64,000 bases of DNA. It comes from Thalassia testudinum (Eukaryota; Streptophyta; Magnoliopsida; Alismatales; Hydrocharitaceae). This document shows, piece after piece, positions 34,858 to 47,343 of the stretch. The stretch covers positions 64,416,501 through 64,480,500 of the forward strand of contig JAZHRO010000019.1 in assembly GCA_037157565.1 (NCBI GenBank), read 5' to 3'. How positions within the stretch are numbered: the first letter of the stretch is position 1; each line of letters begins with the position of its first letter. Under the pieces are notes generated by a model, which worked only from the letters and a program-made list of their open reading frames with translations, did not search any database and was not told the origin of the DNA. Position numbers and translations under genes: made by a program.

Positions 34858-37674
34858 TGATGGGAACACCATCATGAGCCATAACTAGCTCAATTTGATA
34901 TGATTAAGTCATTAAATGCTCCTACATAACCGCCAGAGAGATGTAATTCACTACAAATCCATTTTGAGGGAAATACAGTAAAACAAGGGTAAAACTATTA
35001 TTTTAACAGTCTATCTCAATTGCAGTACAATAACAGGTTTTCCTAGGGGTTAATTAAGGGTCAAATAGTCTTAAGAGTCTAAACAAGTGGGTTAGTGCAG
35101 ATAGAATGGATTTTCGCATGTTTTAGGAATTAAATGACATCTGAAATCCTAAAAACAGACCTACTTAATTAACCGATGTTCTGGTCAAGATAAAATTCAC
35201 CTAAATCCTCTAAAATTCATATAAAAATATTCTTTAGGGTTTGGCATACCTGATTTGACCATCAGAACCCGTCTTGACCTAAAACCGAGTCATAAGCGGA
35301 CTTTTACCCTAATTTGGGTTTATGCATAATTTACCCAGCTAAACTAGGTCAAAACAAAAACACAACTTCACCATTGGATTCCTTAGGTCCAAATTAGGTT
35401 TGTACCAAAATTTAGGCCCAATATGAGATTGTCTTGACCTAGTTTGCAATTTAGTTCCATCTGATTCTTTTATCTCACACACATGCCCCTAACTTTTGAA
35501 TTTCTTACAAATAGACCCCCAGCTTTGTCATCTTTTTCACAAAAGGTCCCTTCCAATATGAAATCTTATTCCTACAACTCCGACAACCTTTAATTGAAGA
35601 GAACTCCTTCTCTGATCAATCAATCCCTTCCAAAATTGGAAGGAAGATTCCTTGAGGAGTCCTCTTTCCATTGAATCCGATCTTGAATCCCAAAACCTTC
35701 CCAATCTCTAATGTGAATGCATGAGAGATTCGGGTATCTTTAGGTCTCCAACTCTGGCAAGCTTTCCAAGCTTGGGAAGCTTGCCTCCCAAATTCTAAAC
35801 TCCATCTAAAGCCCTATATAAGGATCCCCGAGGATCGACTGAACTTCTCAGCTAGGTTTTGGCCCAAAAACCCTCTTCCTAACCCTACCTCCAGCCATCT
35901 CTGACCTAGCTCCGATGAGCATCCTCCTCCGTCGTCCTACGGCCTCCCAACGGCCAAATTTGGAGAGTCTCCTTCCTCCACGATTTCCTCCACCTCTCGA
36001 CAACCACATCAGAGGTGCCTCAGACCCCTTTCTTCGCCACCGTCTCCCTTAGGAGTTTGATCTTCCACGGCACTGGCAATCACACCAACGTCGTATCCCT
36101 TCCCCTTTTCGTCCCTAAATTAGGTTTGGTAGACTTATCTCTCTCCCTACTTCTTTTTCCCTCTTTCTATCTCTCAAAACAACCATTGAGCATGCATCTC
36201 CCCCTCCATCTTCTTCCACTCCGACGAAGCTCCGGCGATGCCCAACCGCCGCTCCACCGCATGAACCTCGCCGCTATTGCTCCCATCAGCATCGCCACAA
36301 CTTCCTCATCAAAAGCCCTCTAACAATTAGGGCATTCACCCTCTCCATCGCTCCATCAACCAACCCACCCTCGCAACACCTTCGCTACCTTCGCCACACA
36401 CACACACTCCTCCTTACACTATGCCACTACCACCAACACGTTCGCCAACCTCCGACGAAGCTCCTGAAGTCTTTTAATTGGGGCAAGAGGCCGTACTTGT
36501 GTTTCTCATATGCACGCTGGACTTCCGCCACCCTCCGCCTGTCGTAGCCTTCGTTCTTCAAGTTCTAGCAATGAAGCTCCAGGCCACACCCTCCAGGCAC
36601 TATGGATTCATCCCGCGTATGCGTCCAGGTCCTCAATTAAGGATCCCAGTAGCGGCAGCACCTCCAATTGGATGAAGGACCTTCTGCCAAAACGCAAGGA
36701 AGGGATGTGGGAACATAGTCCCACATTGTAGAGCAGCAGACCAATGCACACACATAACTTGTTTTTGTGATTGGGGCTTATCGCCTCCAACCACAGGGTG
36801 AGGTCCCATTACACCCTCACCTGTGCCTCACTCGTGACACATACTCGGCAGGTTTGGCGCTCACCTGATTACCCGCCTAAGCTAAGCACACCTTGGCTGC
36901 CATTCACGGCTGGCAACCCTAGTCCCGGGTGTGTTCACCCGTTTACCCGATATCCCAGACCTTGGCCTTGGGAAGGCAAGGAGGAGGAACCTAGAGAGAG
37001 AGAAAGAGAGTGCGGGGGGTAGGGGGTTTTGCTCTCTGTGACACTTAGCCGCTGGAGGGATTGCCTCCCTCTGTGCGTGAAGAAGAAAGAAGAGGAGAAG
37101 GAAGAAGGCCTTGATAGAAGAGAAAGAAAGAAGAAGAGGAGAAGATTTGAAGAGGTAAGGAGGAAGAAGAGAGAAAAGAGAAGCCAAGCAGAAGCACACA
37201 CAGAAGAAGAGAAGATAAGAAGAGCAGAAGCAGAAGGAGAGAAAGAAGAGGAGGCTGAAGAAGAAGCATAGTGCCCTGGTTGATACTGTTGATATATTTG
37301 AGTACCTAAGTTTGAATGGTTGATGACACTATTGTATTATTTAAACTCAATGCATATATGCTTAAATTGAATAATTGGTTATTTAAATCATCATTGTTTT
37401 TGCTTTGAGATTCTTTTTGCCATGCACAATTATTGTTAAACTCATGCTTTACATTGATTATCATTTGTGAGTAATTATTATTCATTTCTTAGCACTATTT
37501 GACTTGAATCTTATGCTCAGTTACATTTTATTTGAGATTAGCGTGTGAATTCCTATTTGCTCCCTGTGTTCGACCTCAGACTTTTATTCGAGTATAAATT
37601 TTATTTGTTTTTCGCAATGATTCGAACTATACTACAACGCGATGATTTTAAAACCCGTTTTAGGGCGACTAATA
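34858..37674 (+). repeat. solo LTR E2 (Athila-related, TG...TA ends)
   Basis: 2817 bp, starting TGATGGGAACACCATCA and ending GACTAATA. The duplication GTTCC is exact (34853-34857 and 37675-37679). It carries TATA box CCTATATAAGG at 35813-35823, a purine-rich tract (37080-37270) and CTCCCTGTGTTCGACCTC near the end. It is a sister of E1. Confidence 0.92.
35813..35823 (+). promoter_or_regulatory. E2 LTR TATA box
   Basis: CCTATATAAGG, followed by ATCCCCGAGG. E1 has the decayed form CTATTAAAGAAGCCCC near 21711. Confidence 0.55.
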
Positions 37675-37775
37675 GTTCCTTGGTATAATATGAAAATGTG
37701 AACCCAGCGCTTCAATCGTCAGCGTTGGGCACACATATCCCCTATTACCCTTCTAAGCATATGGTTCTCTTGAGC

Positions 37776-37826
37776 GCGTGCGTGTGCACGTGCATGTGTG
37801 TGTGTGCGCACACTTGTGTGTGCGTG
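37776..37826. repeat. alternating purine-pyrimidine tract
   Basis: GCGCGTGCGTGTGCACGTGC and following TG/CA repeats, about 50 bp with few interruptions, within the D1 LTR. Confidence 0.8.
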
Positions 37827-38763
37827 GGCCCAGGTGGGCGTGAGTGTGTGGGCTTCGAATGGGCTTGATACTGTGCATTGCTTTAAAATGACTAAAATCC
37901 ACTACTAACTAAATTAAGCTTGGGCCGAGTAGGGTCTGGTCTCACCCCATGGGTGCTGCGTATTCCTGAAAGGCCCAAGTCACCCATTAAACCATTTTTG
38001 TTAAGTGTAAGAGTGGGTTTGAGTTTGAAAAATGGCTAAGTGTGGAGAAGAGAGTGCACAGTGAGAAAAAGAAGAGAGGAGAGAATTGAGAAATTAAAGA
38101 AGATATAAGAGTTAAGAAGAGAGGATGAAATTAAATGAGAAATTAAAAAAGAAAAGATGAAAATAAAAGATTAAAAGAGAGCTAAGGAAGAGAAGAGAGA
38201 GGCAAGAGAATAAAAAGGATTTACAAGAGAGGAGACGTCAAATGCTATTAATGGAAGTCTAATTTCTAAGTTTAAGTCACTTAGACAGTCGTCTAAAGGA
38301 ATGCTTGAGTTTACTTGTATAAGGTATTTATATTCATGTAAACATTTCTTTATGCCTTATATTTTGCAAATAATTGTAAAGATATTTCTTTTCTAGCTTT
38401 TCATTGTAAAAATCTTTCATGTACATTTCTTTTCTATAATGGAATAGTTGCATGCTTTAATTGTTCAATTTTATGTGCAATTATTTATGAGCTTAACATA
38501 TTCTGTAATTAATAAAGTAATTAGTTATTTGTTTACTTAACAATAAAAATGGTGAATTAAAATTACAATTATACCTCTCAGTGAATGACCTAGACTCAAT
38601 CACTTAAAAAGTAATAAAATCTAAAATGTTAGGTTAGCTTGATCCCGTACTACAATTAACGACAATATCCTAGCAATTCAAGTTAACCTAAGTCCAATCT
38701 TTATATGATTAATTAAGACTAATAACTTTAATTAATTGTGTTAAGAATTGTACCATCAGCACC

Positions 38764-40638
38764 CCACCAAGTGCAACTAGGTTCAAGAAGATTTAGAAAT
38801 GAATAGTAATGGTTTGGCTGCAGAGGTTCAACCGACTCAGAGTAAGGATCCTCAAAAGATAATGGATTAATGAAAACTATAGGAACCCTACTGTTGGGAT
38901 CAGAAATAATTATCAGTTGGTTCTCAGTTTTATCAATGTCCCATTCCTTATCAAACTGAGGTGGAAAATCATCTCCTGCCATATCAGAATGAGGTGATTC
39001 AGGATACAAATGGATTTTGGTGGAGTCCTGTGGTGGAGACTGGTTGCTAACAAGCTTAAGCAACCATTCCTGGGTGGTCTCCTGATCAGGTGGTGCAACT
39101 GCTTTAGATTCCAAATTAATGACCTCAGAATCAAAATCAAAGAATGAGTCATGGATATTGAGGTCATAAATTGGACTGTAATCCTCTGAAAACAAGGATT
39201 CTCCTTAATCAGAATAATATTCAAAATCAACATCAACGTAGGAGAATCCGAAAGAATGTCGGTGAACTGATGTTTCTGACTATGTCTCGGAATTAAGGTT
39301 ACCATCACCAGAAGAATCAACACTTACAAGGGTCCCAACCTGAATTGGCCTAACCTAGATTTTGATGCCAAGTTAGGGATATCATCGTCAAGCATAAGCT
39401 TGGTTCCCAAACATCTAGGGTAGATCCAATCTATTCCCGACTCTTCAGATTTCTCTAATTCTATATCATAACTTGGTTTCACTTTGAAGGAATCATTTTG
39501 CTCTTCTGAGCGATTCCATCATCAAAAATAGCCTCATAAAAATCCTGATACTTAAAATTCAAGATTTCATCCTCATCAGATTGAGCCTGATGACCATTTC
39601 AAATAGGTTCAGGTCTAGATTCTTGGTCAAATGTAGGAATTGGTTCGCTAGAATTTTCATTCAGCTCAGTTGGGATGTCAAAATTTTGCTCAAGGAAGAC
39701 CTTACCAAGATAAGGTGCTGCAATTATATCCTTACGGAAATCAAAATCAAATTCAATATAGGTGTTTGGCCATTCTGTTCAGGTTGAACCAACCTCAAAA
39801 TTTTCAATTGCTAGTCCAAAATCAACAACACCTGTAATGGAATCCTCCTAACCCAAAAGCTAATTTTCTATATTAGGTAAATCCTTATACTAAAAGTCAT
39901 CATTTAATTTGAATAGGGTTGGGGATTCAACACAGAACCCTTCTTCTTGGAACCCGGGATTGGAAAAATCTAGGTTATCTTCAAAATTATCCCAAGATTC
40001 ATAATCAAGATCCAAGTGGGGATCTGGATATCTTTCATCAATCAATTCTTCTAGTTGATCTAACAAATCCCCATGTTTAAAGAAATCTTGGTACTTTTCC
40101 CATAATTCCAAATTTGTAAGATATTGTACACCTTAGTTCTATGAAGTTTCCTTACAACTCTCATTTGTTCTAGGAGGGTTTCTCGGGTCGAACCACATAA
40201 CACTTGGGTAGCAATTGTTTGGATGTGGTTCATAATTGGGTTCACAATACTGGGTTCACTACCCTGATTCCCACTAAAAGTGGCTGACGTTCTAGAAGAT
40301 TCTTCTCTGCATCTAATAGCATCCATAATCATTTTGTCCTTCATGCTCTTACGGGGTTCAAGACTAGTGGACATTTCCTTAGATTTCAAGTTGACTTCCA
40401 AGTAATTGAAGCAGGTCAGGTGGTAGATCAAAAGATGGAGAACTGAATTCAAGTTCAGAGCAAGCAGAGGAGAAGTTGATTCAGAAATCAGGATTTGGAG
40501 AAAAAGTTCTCCAAGCAAATCAGGGCTGACTTGGTTCAATCTTAATTCCAAGTTAATGGGTGGCGGAGAAAGAATGCAATGTGGCTCTATGTCAAGAGGA
40601 GTCACTAAGGTGAATCCTAGTGATCTCCTATCATGCAT
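38764..40638 (-). pseudogene. unknown acidic ORF of the non-autonomous element, broken
   Basis: On the minus strand the first residues (MHDRRSLGFTLVTPLDI at 40638) match the start of Athila gag (MYGRRSLRPPLRPPLGI), then similarity ends. With 31743-31907 the region spans about 2.0 kb, or ~680 codons. Readable pieces: 40060-40638; 39890-40111 (acidic, with DPHLDLDYESWDNFEDN); 38728-39195 (FSEDYSPIYDLNIHDSFFDF, later EPSCTWWGA near the junction). Frames shift near 40120 and stops occur near 39205 and elsewhere. There is no gag core, CCHC knuckle, protease or RT motif, signal peptide or membrane segment. I do not recognise the family. It could be a captured host sequence or a highly diverged element protein. 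Confidence 0.55.
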
Positions 40639-41854
40639 GCACTATTTAGAGAAGAAGAGGGGACTAGAGTGTTATTGACCCAACCAGGCACCCAATTAAG
40701 GAATTGGGTGACGGCTCAGCCAAGGTAGATGGGCCTCTAGATCAAAGAACCCATTTGCACTAGGAAGTACTTGGGTAGCCAGGAAAGGAGAGCCCCACAA
40801 AAGCCCCTACACTGTAGAGCACCCCTGTGGGTTACAGAGTTCCTCTACCTGCATTTCCTTATCACTACGGGTCCAAGCAGACCAATAACAAGTGAGTTGA
40901 TCCTAGTCACTACCAATTTTTAGAGTCTAATAGTGCCTTAGGTTTCCACTTGGATTAAAAATGCTCAATTTTTGTCACCTAGTCAAAGTTAATTGGGTTA
41001 AAGAATGACCCAAATCAACTTGACCTATCCTACAGGTTAAGGATGTAGCTTAGGTTAAGATCAACGTATTCCACCCTCTGTCTTATCTAATTATTAGGTC
41101 ACCAGATTTTACGCTCCAATGTAGTATTAGTCCAACTTTCTTTTGATCACACTTGTTTAGGTATTTTCAAACAAAGTTTGAATTGAACAAATAAAGCACA
41201 CAAGTGTGGTAGAGATCTTTTTCCTTTAGATTTTGTTGGGCTAACACTTCAACCTTAGATTTGAAACCTATTGAGGCACTAAAATGGGTCAAATTTTATC
41301 TTGATTAAGTGGTATGGGTCCAATGAAGAAGTAGGTGATCCAAACCACACAGATGAGTGCGAGAAATTTGATCCCCTTCTTTTTTTTTCCCTTAACTTTG
41401 TTCAATCCCCCACACTTCTTCGAAAATACTGCCAATCAAGCTCAACCCTGAGAATTGAAATATCTCAATTCAAATGCAGTGGATGACAAGTATTTGATAC
41501 TCAACAATATAACACAATGCGATATTTAAATCTGGAAGCAAAAGAAACAACAATCCAAGAATGGGTGCCTTATGACGAGTAGCTTTCAGCAAACAGGATG
41601 ATTTTGTTTTTGTGTGTTCATTTTTTTTTTATATATATATAAGGAAAAGGGATCGTGGGAAGATGAATAAAATTTACCTATTCTTTGGAGTGTTGAACCG
41701 TTGATGAAGTGGTTGGCCAGTTGAGGTGAAACAGTGACTCAGCAAATTCGGTTCAACAAGAAGATCAACCAAATCAAAAACAAGTGAGTTAGAAAAACTA
41801 ATATTCACAAAATATATACGAAAATATGCAATAATAGTGGTAAGTGCATGTTTC
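40639..41854 (-). other. leader of the non-autonomous element
   Basis: Between primer site and ORF start. The part nearest the ORF (about 40700-40890) matches the Athila-1 and Athila-2 leader blocks, including CCCCTACACTGTAGAGC and GGGTTACAG. The remainder is AT-rich, with a T-run and TATATATATATA near 41620-41641. No coding frame. Confidence 0.6.
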
Positions 41855-41872
41855 TCCCTGGTAACGACGCCA
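41855..41872 (-). other. primer binding site of the non-autonomous element (tRNA-Asp type, decayed)
   Basis: The minus strand reads TGGCGTCGTTACCAGGGA, matching the Athila-1 site at 15 of 18 bases; all three differences are C/T or G/A. It lies three bases from the LTR end. Confidence 0.75.
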
Positions 41873-42649
41873 AAATATTAACTCGCTAAAGTGGAATCAA
41901 AATTGTGTCGTTTCATAGTATAGTTGACTGAAGCGCAATTAACATTTAAAATTTATAAACTCAAAATAACAGTATTCCAAGGTCATCTCTGAGAGCAATT
42001 AAAATATGCAAATACCGCTATCGAGAATTTCAAGCTCAGGAACTAGATTATATTAAATTGAAATTATATGCATGAGATCTAATTCAGAAGAAGTTAATCA
42101 CGCAACTGTATAATTTAATTGAGAAAAATATACTTCAATTCCCTATCTTCTGATCAAGATTAATTAAATGTTAACGAGATCTAAGCATCACATAATCAAT
42201 AATGTTTGGACATGATTTTGCAATAAAGTTCTTTTAAAACCAAAGTGCAAACCAAATCAGTAGTTACTGCAATTCAATCATGGGCATGCTGCAGTTTGGT
42301 CCCTACAATTTTTTTCTTCTTCACACTCAGGCTTTTCTTCTTCACACTCAAGTCCGTACCAGCAAGCAAGAAGATGAGCTTCTTCTACCTTGACGAAGAG
42401 GTTGCAGCAGGAGCTTCTTCAAACTTGGGGATGCGCATAGATGCGTAGAAGCTTCAACCTGAGGTTGCAAAGTGTTCTGTGAGGTACCACGAAGCTCCAC
42501 ACATGTTGGCGAGCTCGGAGACGACTGATGGTGGGCTGTCGGAGGCAAGGAAATCGACGACAGCGGCGGTGGATCTCACCCAGCAAAGGAGTGCGTCTTA
42601 GTCATGAGAAAATGGCCTAGGAGCTTCGTTGAAGTTCGATGGAGGTGAT

Positions 42650-45600
42650 TGATGCATCACTTTACTCAACTTAGTAATTAAGTTAATTTTACTTAATTAA
42701 GAGTAGAAAAAGTCACTTAGGTTAACTTAAAATTGTGTCGATTGTGTAGTATAGGGTCGAATTAACCTAACATTTCAGAAATTTTTACTGGTTGAGTCTA
42801 GGTCGTTCGTTGGGAGGTATAATTCATTCTAAATTTACCAATTATCTTTTATTTCTTTATAAGTTTAGGAGGTATATTAAGTTAATTTTAAAAACATGAA
42901 TTTTGCTAAAATATTTAAACTTTATGAATTATACAAAATTCCATATGAAAACACATTTATTCAAATGATGTACTTTATTAACAAGTAAACATGTTAATTT
43001 TCTATTTTATTTCAAAAGAAATAAGGCAAATAAGAGTTGTTCTATTAAAACATGCCTTATTACAACATTTAAGAACAAAAAGAAATTAAAATGATGCAAG
43101 AAAAATAAATTCTTTTATTTACTTCTTCGCCCTCTTCCTTCTTCTTTCTTTCTTTCTCTTTTTTCTCCTTTTATCTTTTATTTTTTTACTCTCTCTCGAG
43201 CTCCTTTCTTTCTTCTCATGTTCTGTTCCTACCTCTTCTTCTCTTCCCTTAGCTTTTTTCTTAGTTCCCTTAATCTTCTTCTTTTGTTCCTTAGTGCCTA
43301 TTCTCTTCCTTCTTCCTTAGCCATCAGCTCTTTCTTTCCTTAAGCTTTCTTTTGAACCACCAGTTGAATCGAGTTTATTTTTACTTTTTAACCAAAAATT
43401 ATTTTATTTGCGGTGAGGTCCTTTCGAGGATACACAGCACCCTGAGACCAGGGTGGGACTGACCCTACTCGGTCCTCGCCTGATTTCAATTAGGTTCGAT
43501 TTCGATTTATTTTTTTGGTTCACAGATTCGAGCCAATCCGGCTCAACCAGCCTCCTAGGCCTCTCCCACCCAGGGCCACACTCGCTCACGCCCACTCAGG
43601 CGCACACCTGCAGGCACACATGCCCGCACACACACACACAAATGCTCAGAAGGTTCAAATGCTCAGTTCGCACCCAACGCTTGACAACTGGCATGGCTAC
43701 TGCACAAATTAGTTTTATTCCAAGGTGCGCGCTCAAAAACTACCGATGTGGGACTATGTTCCCCCCTCCAGACCCGACTTCAATCAATAATTTCTCCTAG
43801 CTTGGAGCTCCATTCCAAGTGATTCAAGGCTTGCTGGAAAGCTCTAAGGTAGATCTACAAGTTTGTAGGGTCAATTTTAAGATAAGAGGATGTTTTCCTC
43901 TTCAATTTGAAGAGTGAAATCAAGGGGTTCCTACAGGTTATTATGCTTGGAAATGGTTTTAATGTAATAGCGTCCACAGATGGACTTATCTCTCTTATTT
44001 AAAGGTCTGAACAGTTTATACAAATGATTCCGCAGCTACAGATATAGGTTCTGAGTTCTCATGACCTTCAGGAACAACAGAGAAGCTTGAAGCTTCTCTG
44101 AAAGCTTCAGAGATCGTAATTACAACCTAAAAATAGATGAACAAACACTTAAAAACATTTCTAACTAATTAAAATAGATTCTAAAGGTTGAAATGGACTT
44201 ATCTGGGTAGGATTTAAGATCGAATCTCAACAAAATGGTAGTGTCATCAGTCTGGGTTTAAAAATAACCCAAACTGCCAGGGTTTGAATTCTTACCAAAA
44301 TACAAGTCTGAGCTCACTTAATTCACTCTAATACCATTCATCAAGATCCCAGAAACAACTTTATCTCATCAATTCCTCAGCTTGAGCTCAGAAGCAAAGT
44401 TTCAGACTTAGGTTTGACTGTAAAGGCTTAAGATTTGACTTTATGATTAATGCCTTCTCCTAAGAAATTAAAGCCTAAATTAGAATCCTTTCAACCTCAG
44501 GAATTCATTCAGACCCTTAGATAGGTGTTCTGACCCTAGAAACTAGAGTTTCAGGCTCGTCACTTGAGTTTCAAAATCACTTTGTTCGTCAGAAGAATCT
44601 AAGAGTTGTTACAGTAGAATGAGGTCATAAACAGCTTCAATGCACTGCACTGAAGCTTCTAGGTTCATTAAATACTTCTTAGATCTCTCTGTCAGACTTC
44701 TCCAACTCCGTCGGAGTTGGAGAAGATGAAACCTCAATCTGAGCTCCAGATACTTAATCCTCAATTAAACATCTGCAAATTAATCAGTGATCGTTAAATC
44801 ATTAATCTGGAGCTTTTCACTAAATTCTGTAGGCTGAAGCACAGATTTGGCTCGCCGGAGCTCCGGTGAGTCCAGAAAATGAACAAACTATGTACATATT
44901 GTAAAAACGTGCCATTTTTAATCTAAAAAGGTTCCTGAGGTTGCAAGGAACCTCAAGAACTCAATTAATTCTTCATTTTTTCATTAGAGAAAAGGTTTGA
45001 CAGTGAAATTCATTTCTTTAAGAATCTGATTTGGATTAGGCTCAGGACTTGTTTTACCACTCAATTAAGTGGTCAAAACAAGTCAATAAGTATTTACGAT
45101 CATAAATATATATATATAATTAAGGATTTGAATTGCTCCTGAGCCGCCATTAACAGCGAGCTCAGGAACTTAATTACAAATTGGGCATTTAAGTTATATG
45201 TGGTAATTATACTTATTACAGTGTCGATTAGGGTCCCTAAGAGATGAATAGCTGATGAAGAACTCTATGAAGGTGAATCTAAGCCCACTACTGTCGCCAT
45301 GGACAGCGACAGTAGTCGGTGGAGGTGAAAGGTGAATTAGGCGATTAAATGATTCAATTAAGTGATTAAGTGGATTAGAAATGGTCATGAGAGATACAGA
45401 AAGGTGATCAGTGATTTCAAAAGATGAAATTAAGGCTCTGGCGAGCTCAAGGAGCTTGCCGGAGTCGGAGAAGATGACATTTGAAATCTAGAATTAACTC
45501 TAATCTAACTATCTAGCTAACTAAGCTAACCTACTCCTACTCCTAATCTACTATTACCTGGATGAAGGGGTCAATAGGGTTCCGTCAAAGGTTCATAGCG

Positions 45601-46640
45601 GACGACGAAATCAGAGGGTGTAGAGGAAGATCTTCGGTGGGCGGATTTGAGGTGAAGTAGAGGATTCCTTTGGTCGGCGCCTGTGTCTAGAGACGTGGCA
45701 GACCACGACGGATCTCCTTGGCTAATCAGAATGGATGGAGGAAGTCAGAAAGTGAGATGGAAAGTCGTCAAAGTTTCGGACGAATAGCCTATCGAAGTCG
45801 GCTGTAGTGTTAGAAGAGGGAAGGGAGACAACTTGAGTTACATCAGAGGGGTGAGGCGGTATTTATAGTAGTTGGCGATGAAGAGAGTGGTGAGGTTTGG
45901 CCGAAGAAGGAGCTTGAGGAGCTTAACCTCCGGCGTAGTCTCCGACGACGGTGAGATTATCTCCCACTGAAAATTAGGGTTTCCTGTTAATCCAAACCAG
46001 TGGATGAAGAGGAGGTGGTGAGCGCAAGCTGCAAGAGCTTGGACAAAGAAGAGTGATGTCGACAGGGCAGTGATCGTGCGGTGGCGTGACTCTCCGTCGC
46101 CAGCCGTCCATTCGGCTGAAGAAGAAGAAGAAAAAGAAGATGAAAAGGGACTTAAATGAAATGAAACTTAAGGACCTATGTGAGAATTAAGGACCCAATT
46201 GCAATGAATTTTAAGGACCAAAATGTAAACTCAGGTTTTAAAGGTTTATTTTAACTTAGATCTTTTTCAACTTTTTATATATGTTAGTAAATAAGGTAAA
46301 TATTATGTTTTCACCTTGAATTTACATTTTTGACCTTTTTAGGTTAATTTATTAGATTAAGTAAAATTACTTAAGTTATTATATACTTAGGTATACATTA
46401 TGTTTAAGTTACTTATCTTATTAATTAAAGGAATGATTAAGAGGATTTCGAGTCCAATTATTAATTAAATTGTTAATAATGTTAATTGAATGATAAAATG
46501 TCATTTTTAACTTATTTTAAGGTCCTTTACCAAATATCCCTTATTCTATAATTAACCCTTATAAATTCATAACCTTAGGTAAATAACTAGGAAGACTAGT
46601 TAATTAGGGGTAATTAGAGATCATGATGAGTCTCTCGTCA
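42650..46640 (-). repeat. solo LTR D2 (Athila-related), minus strand
   Basis: 3991 bp. The minus strand starts TGACGAGAGACTCATCA and ends AAGTGATGCATCA. Duplication GTGAT (42645-42649) / GTGAC (46641-46645); the left LTR of the host shows the empty site. It is related to D1. TATA box on the minus strand at 45858-45868. Open stretches such as 43453-43800 are noncoding. Confidence 0.88.
45858..45868 (-). promoter_or_regulatory. D2 LTR TATA box
   Basis: The minus strand reads CTATAAATACC, matching the D1 box at 32681-32691. Confidence 0.55.
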
Positions 46641-47343
46641 GTGACCGCGGTGGTTATTCAGTGATAGGAGGGAGGAGGTGGACTGACGAGCATGAAGAGA
46701 CTGGCGAGAATGGGTTGCATTCGGTGGAGGCCGTGGAGGCTCAAAACCTTCGATTGGGAGAGGGCTTTTGTTCCTATCGTCGAGGCGGAGCTTTTGGGGT
46801 GATCGACGTCGAGCGAGGATGTGCGAGGCAGTCAGCATGGGTCACCGGAGTATGGCCGACGCGTGGTCGATTGCGGAGAAGAAGGCAGCGAGGAAGGGGA
46901 TGTGGAAGTCGAATCCTACGTCTAAGGGCCTTAAGATACACTAGAAAGAGAGAGGAAGCGGAGAAGCATTCTAAAGGACGACGTGGAGCATCCGATGTTG
47001 GCCGGTTGGACACAAAAAGGTGGCTATGGGGGAGGCCGACGGCGAGGAAAAGGAAGGAGAGGGTTGTGCTTTGGTTGGCGACAATCGAAGGAAGATGAGG
47101 AAGAGGTTGGTGCTGCCCTTGTGGTCAGAGGACACATGGATGAGGTCAAAGGAGCCGTCTTGGTCTCATCGACAGTGATGTCGAAGAAGAAAGAGGGTAG
47201 GGACTCACCTCAACTTAACGAGGAGAAGCAACGTGTGGTGGCAAATCTTTATAGCTCCTAGGCATGCAAGGATAGGGCCGACGATTGCGGGAACAACCTC
47301 GCTGGATTTCACGGTCGGTGGTGAGGAAATGGGAGGCAACCGT

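Larger units (their letters stand above)
31908..38758 (+). repeat. solo LTR D1 (Athila-related), interrupted by solo LTR E2
   Basis: Starts with the perfect palindrome TGATGAGACTCATCA and ends GTACCATCA. GCACC precedes it (31903-31907) and follows it (38759-38763) exactly. Without E2 it is about 4.03 kb, close to its relative D2 (3991 bp). Both share the GGCCGAGTAGGGTC segment (37923 here; complement near 43480 in D2) and the ATGTTAGGTTA segment near the end. TATA box at 32681-32691. Confidence 0.9.
25185..47343 (-). mobile_element. non-autonomous Athila-related element with unknown ORF, right LTR truncated by the Tekay insertion
   Basis: Left LTR 25185-30139 and right LTR from 41876 match each other once nested insertions are removed. 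The 5-base flank TCTCG (25180-25184) may be the target duplication; its partner is off the window. With insertions removed the internal region is about 4.9 kb: tRNA-Asp-type primer site, leader block, a ~2-kb ORF starting like Athila gag but otherwise unrecognised, a 1.6-kb 3' module and a polypurine tract. No protease, RT, RNase H or integrase is present, so it would depend on proteins from an element such as Athila-1. It is the oldest layer on the right half, since five other elements lie inside it. Confidence 0.82.
41876..47343 (-). repeat. 5' LTR of the non-autonomous element, interrupted and truncated
   Basis: Begins TATTAACTCG on the plus strand as the left LTR does. Segment 41876-42649 matches 25185-25935 and segment 46646-47343 matches the rest of the left LTR up to about 29320. 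Solo LTR D2 separates the two. After about 47343 the similarity stops at the Tekay LTR, so the remaining ~0.8 kb must lie past the right edge. Confidence 0.82.

Noticed and set aside
38913..39323. A 136-residue frame overlapping the unknown ORF
   Set aside because: Hydrophobic, repetitive shadow of the acidic frame 38728-39195, which is the one that continues across the D1 junction.
42245..42548. Frames in the right LTR of the non-autonomous element
   Set aside because: The left LTR counterpart does not keep them open; noncoding LTR.
46661..47261. Frames of 92-145 residues (also 28672-29216)
   Set aside because: Both sites are the same LTR region in two copies, and the frames do not agree between copies.
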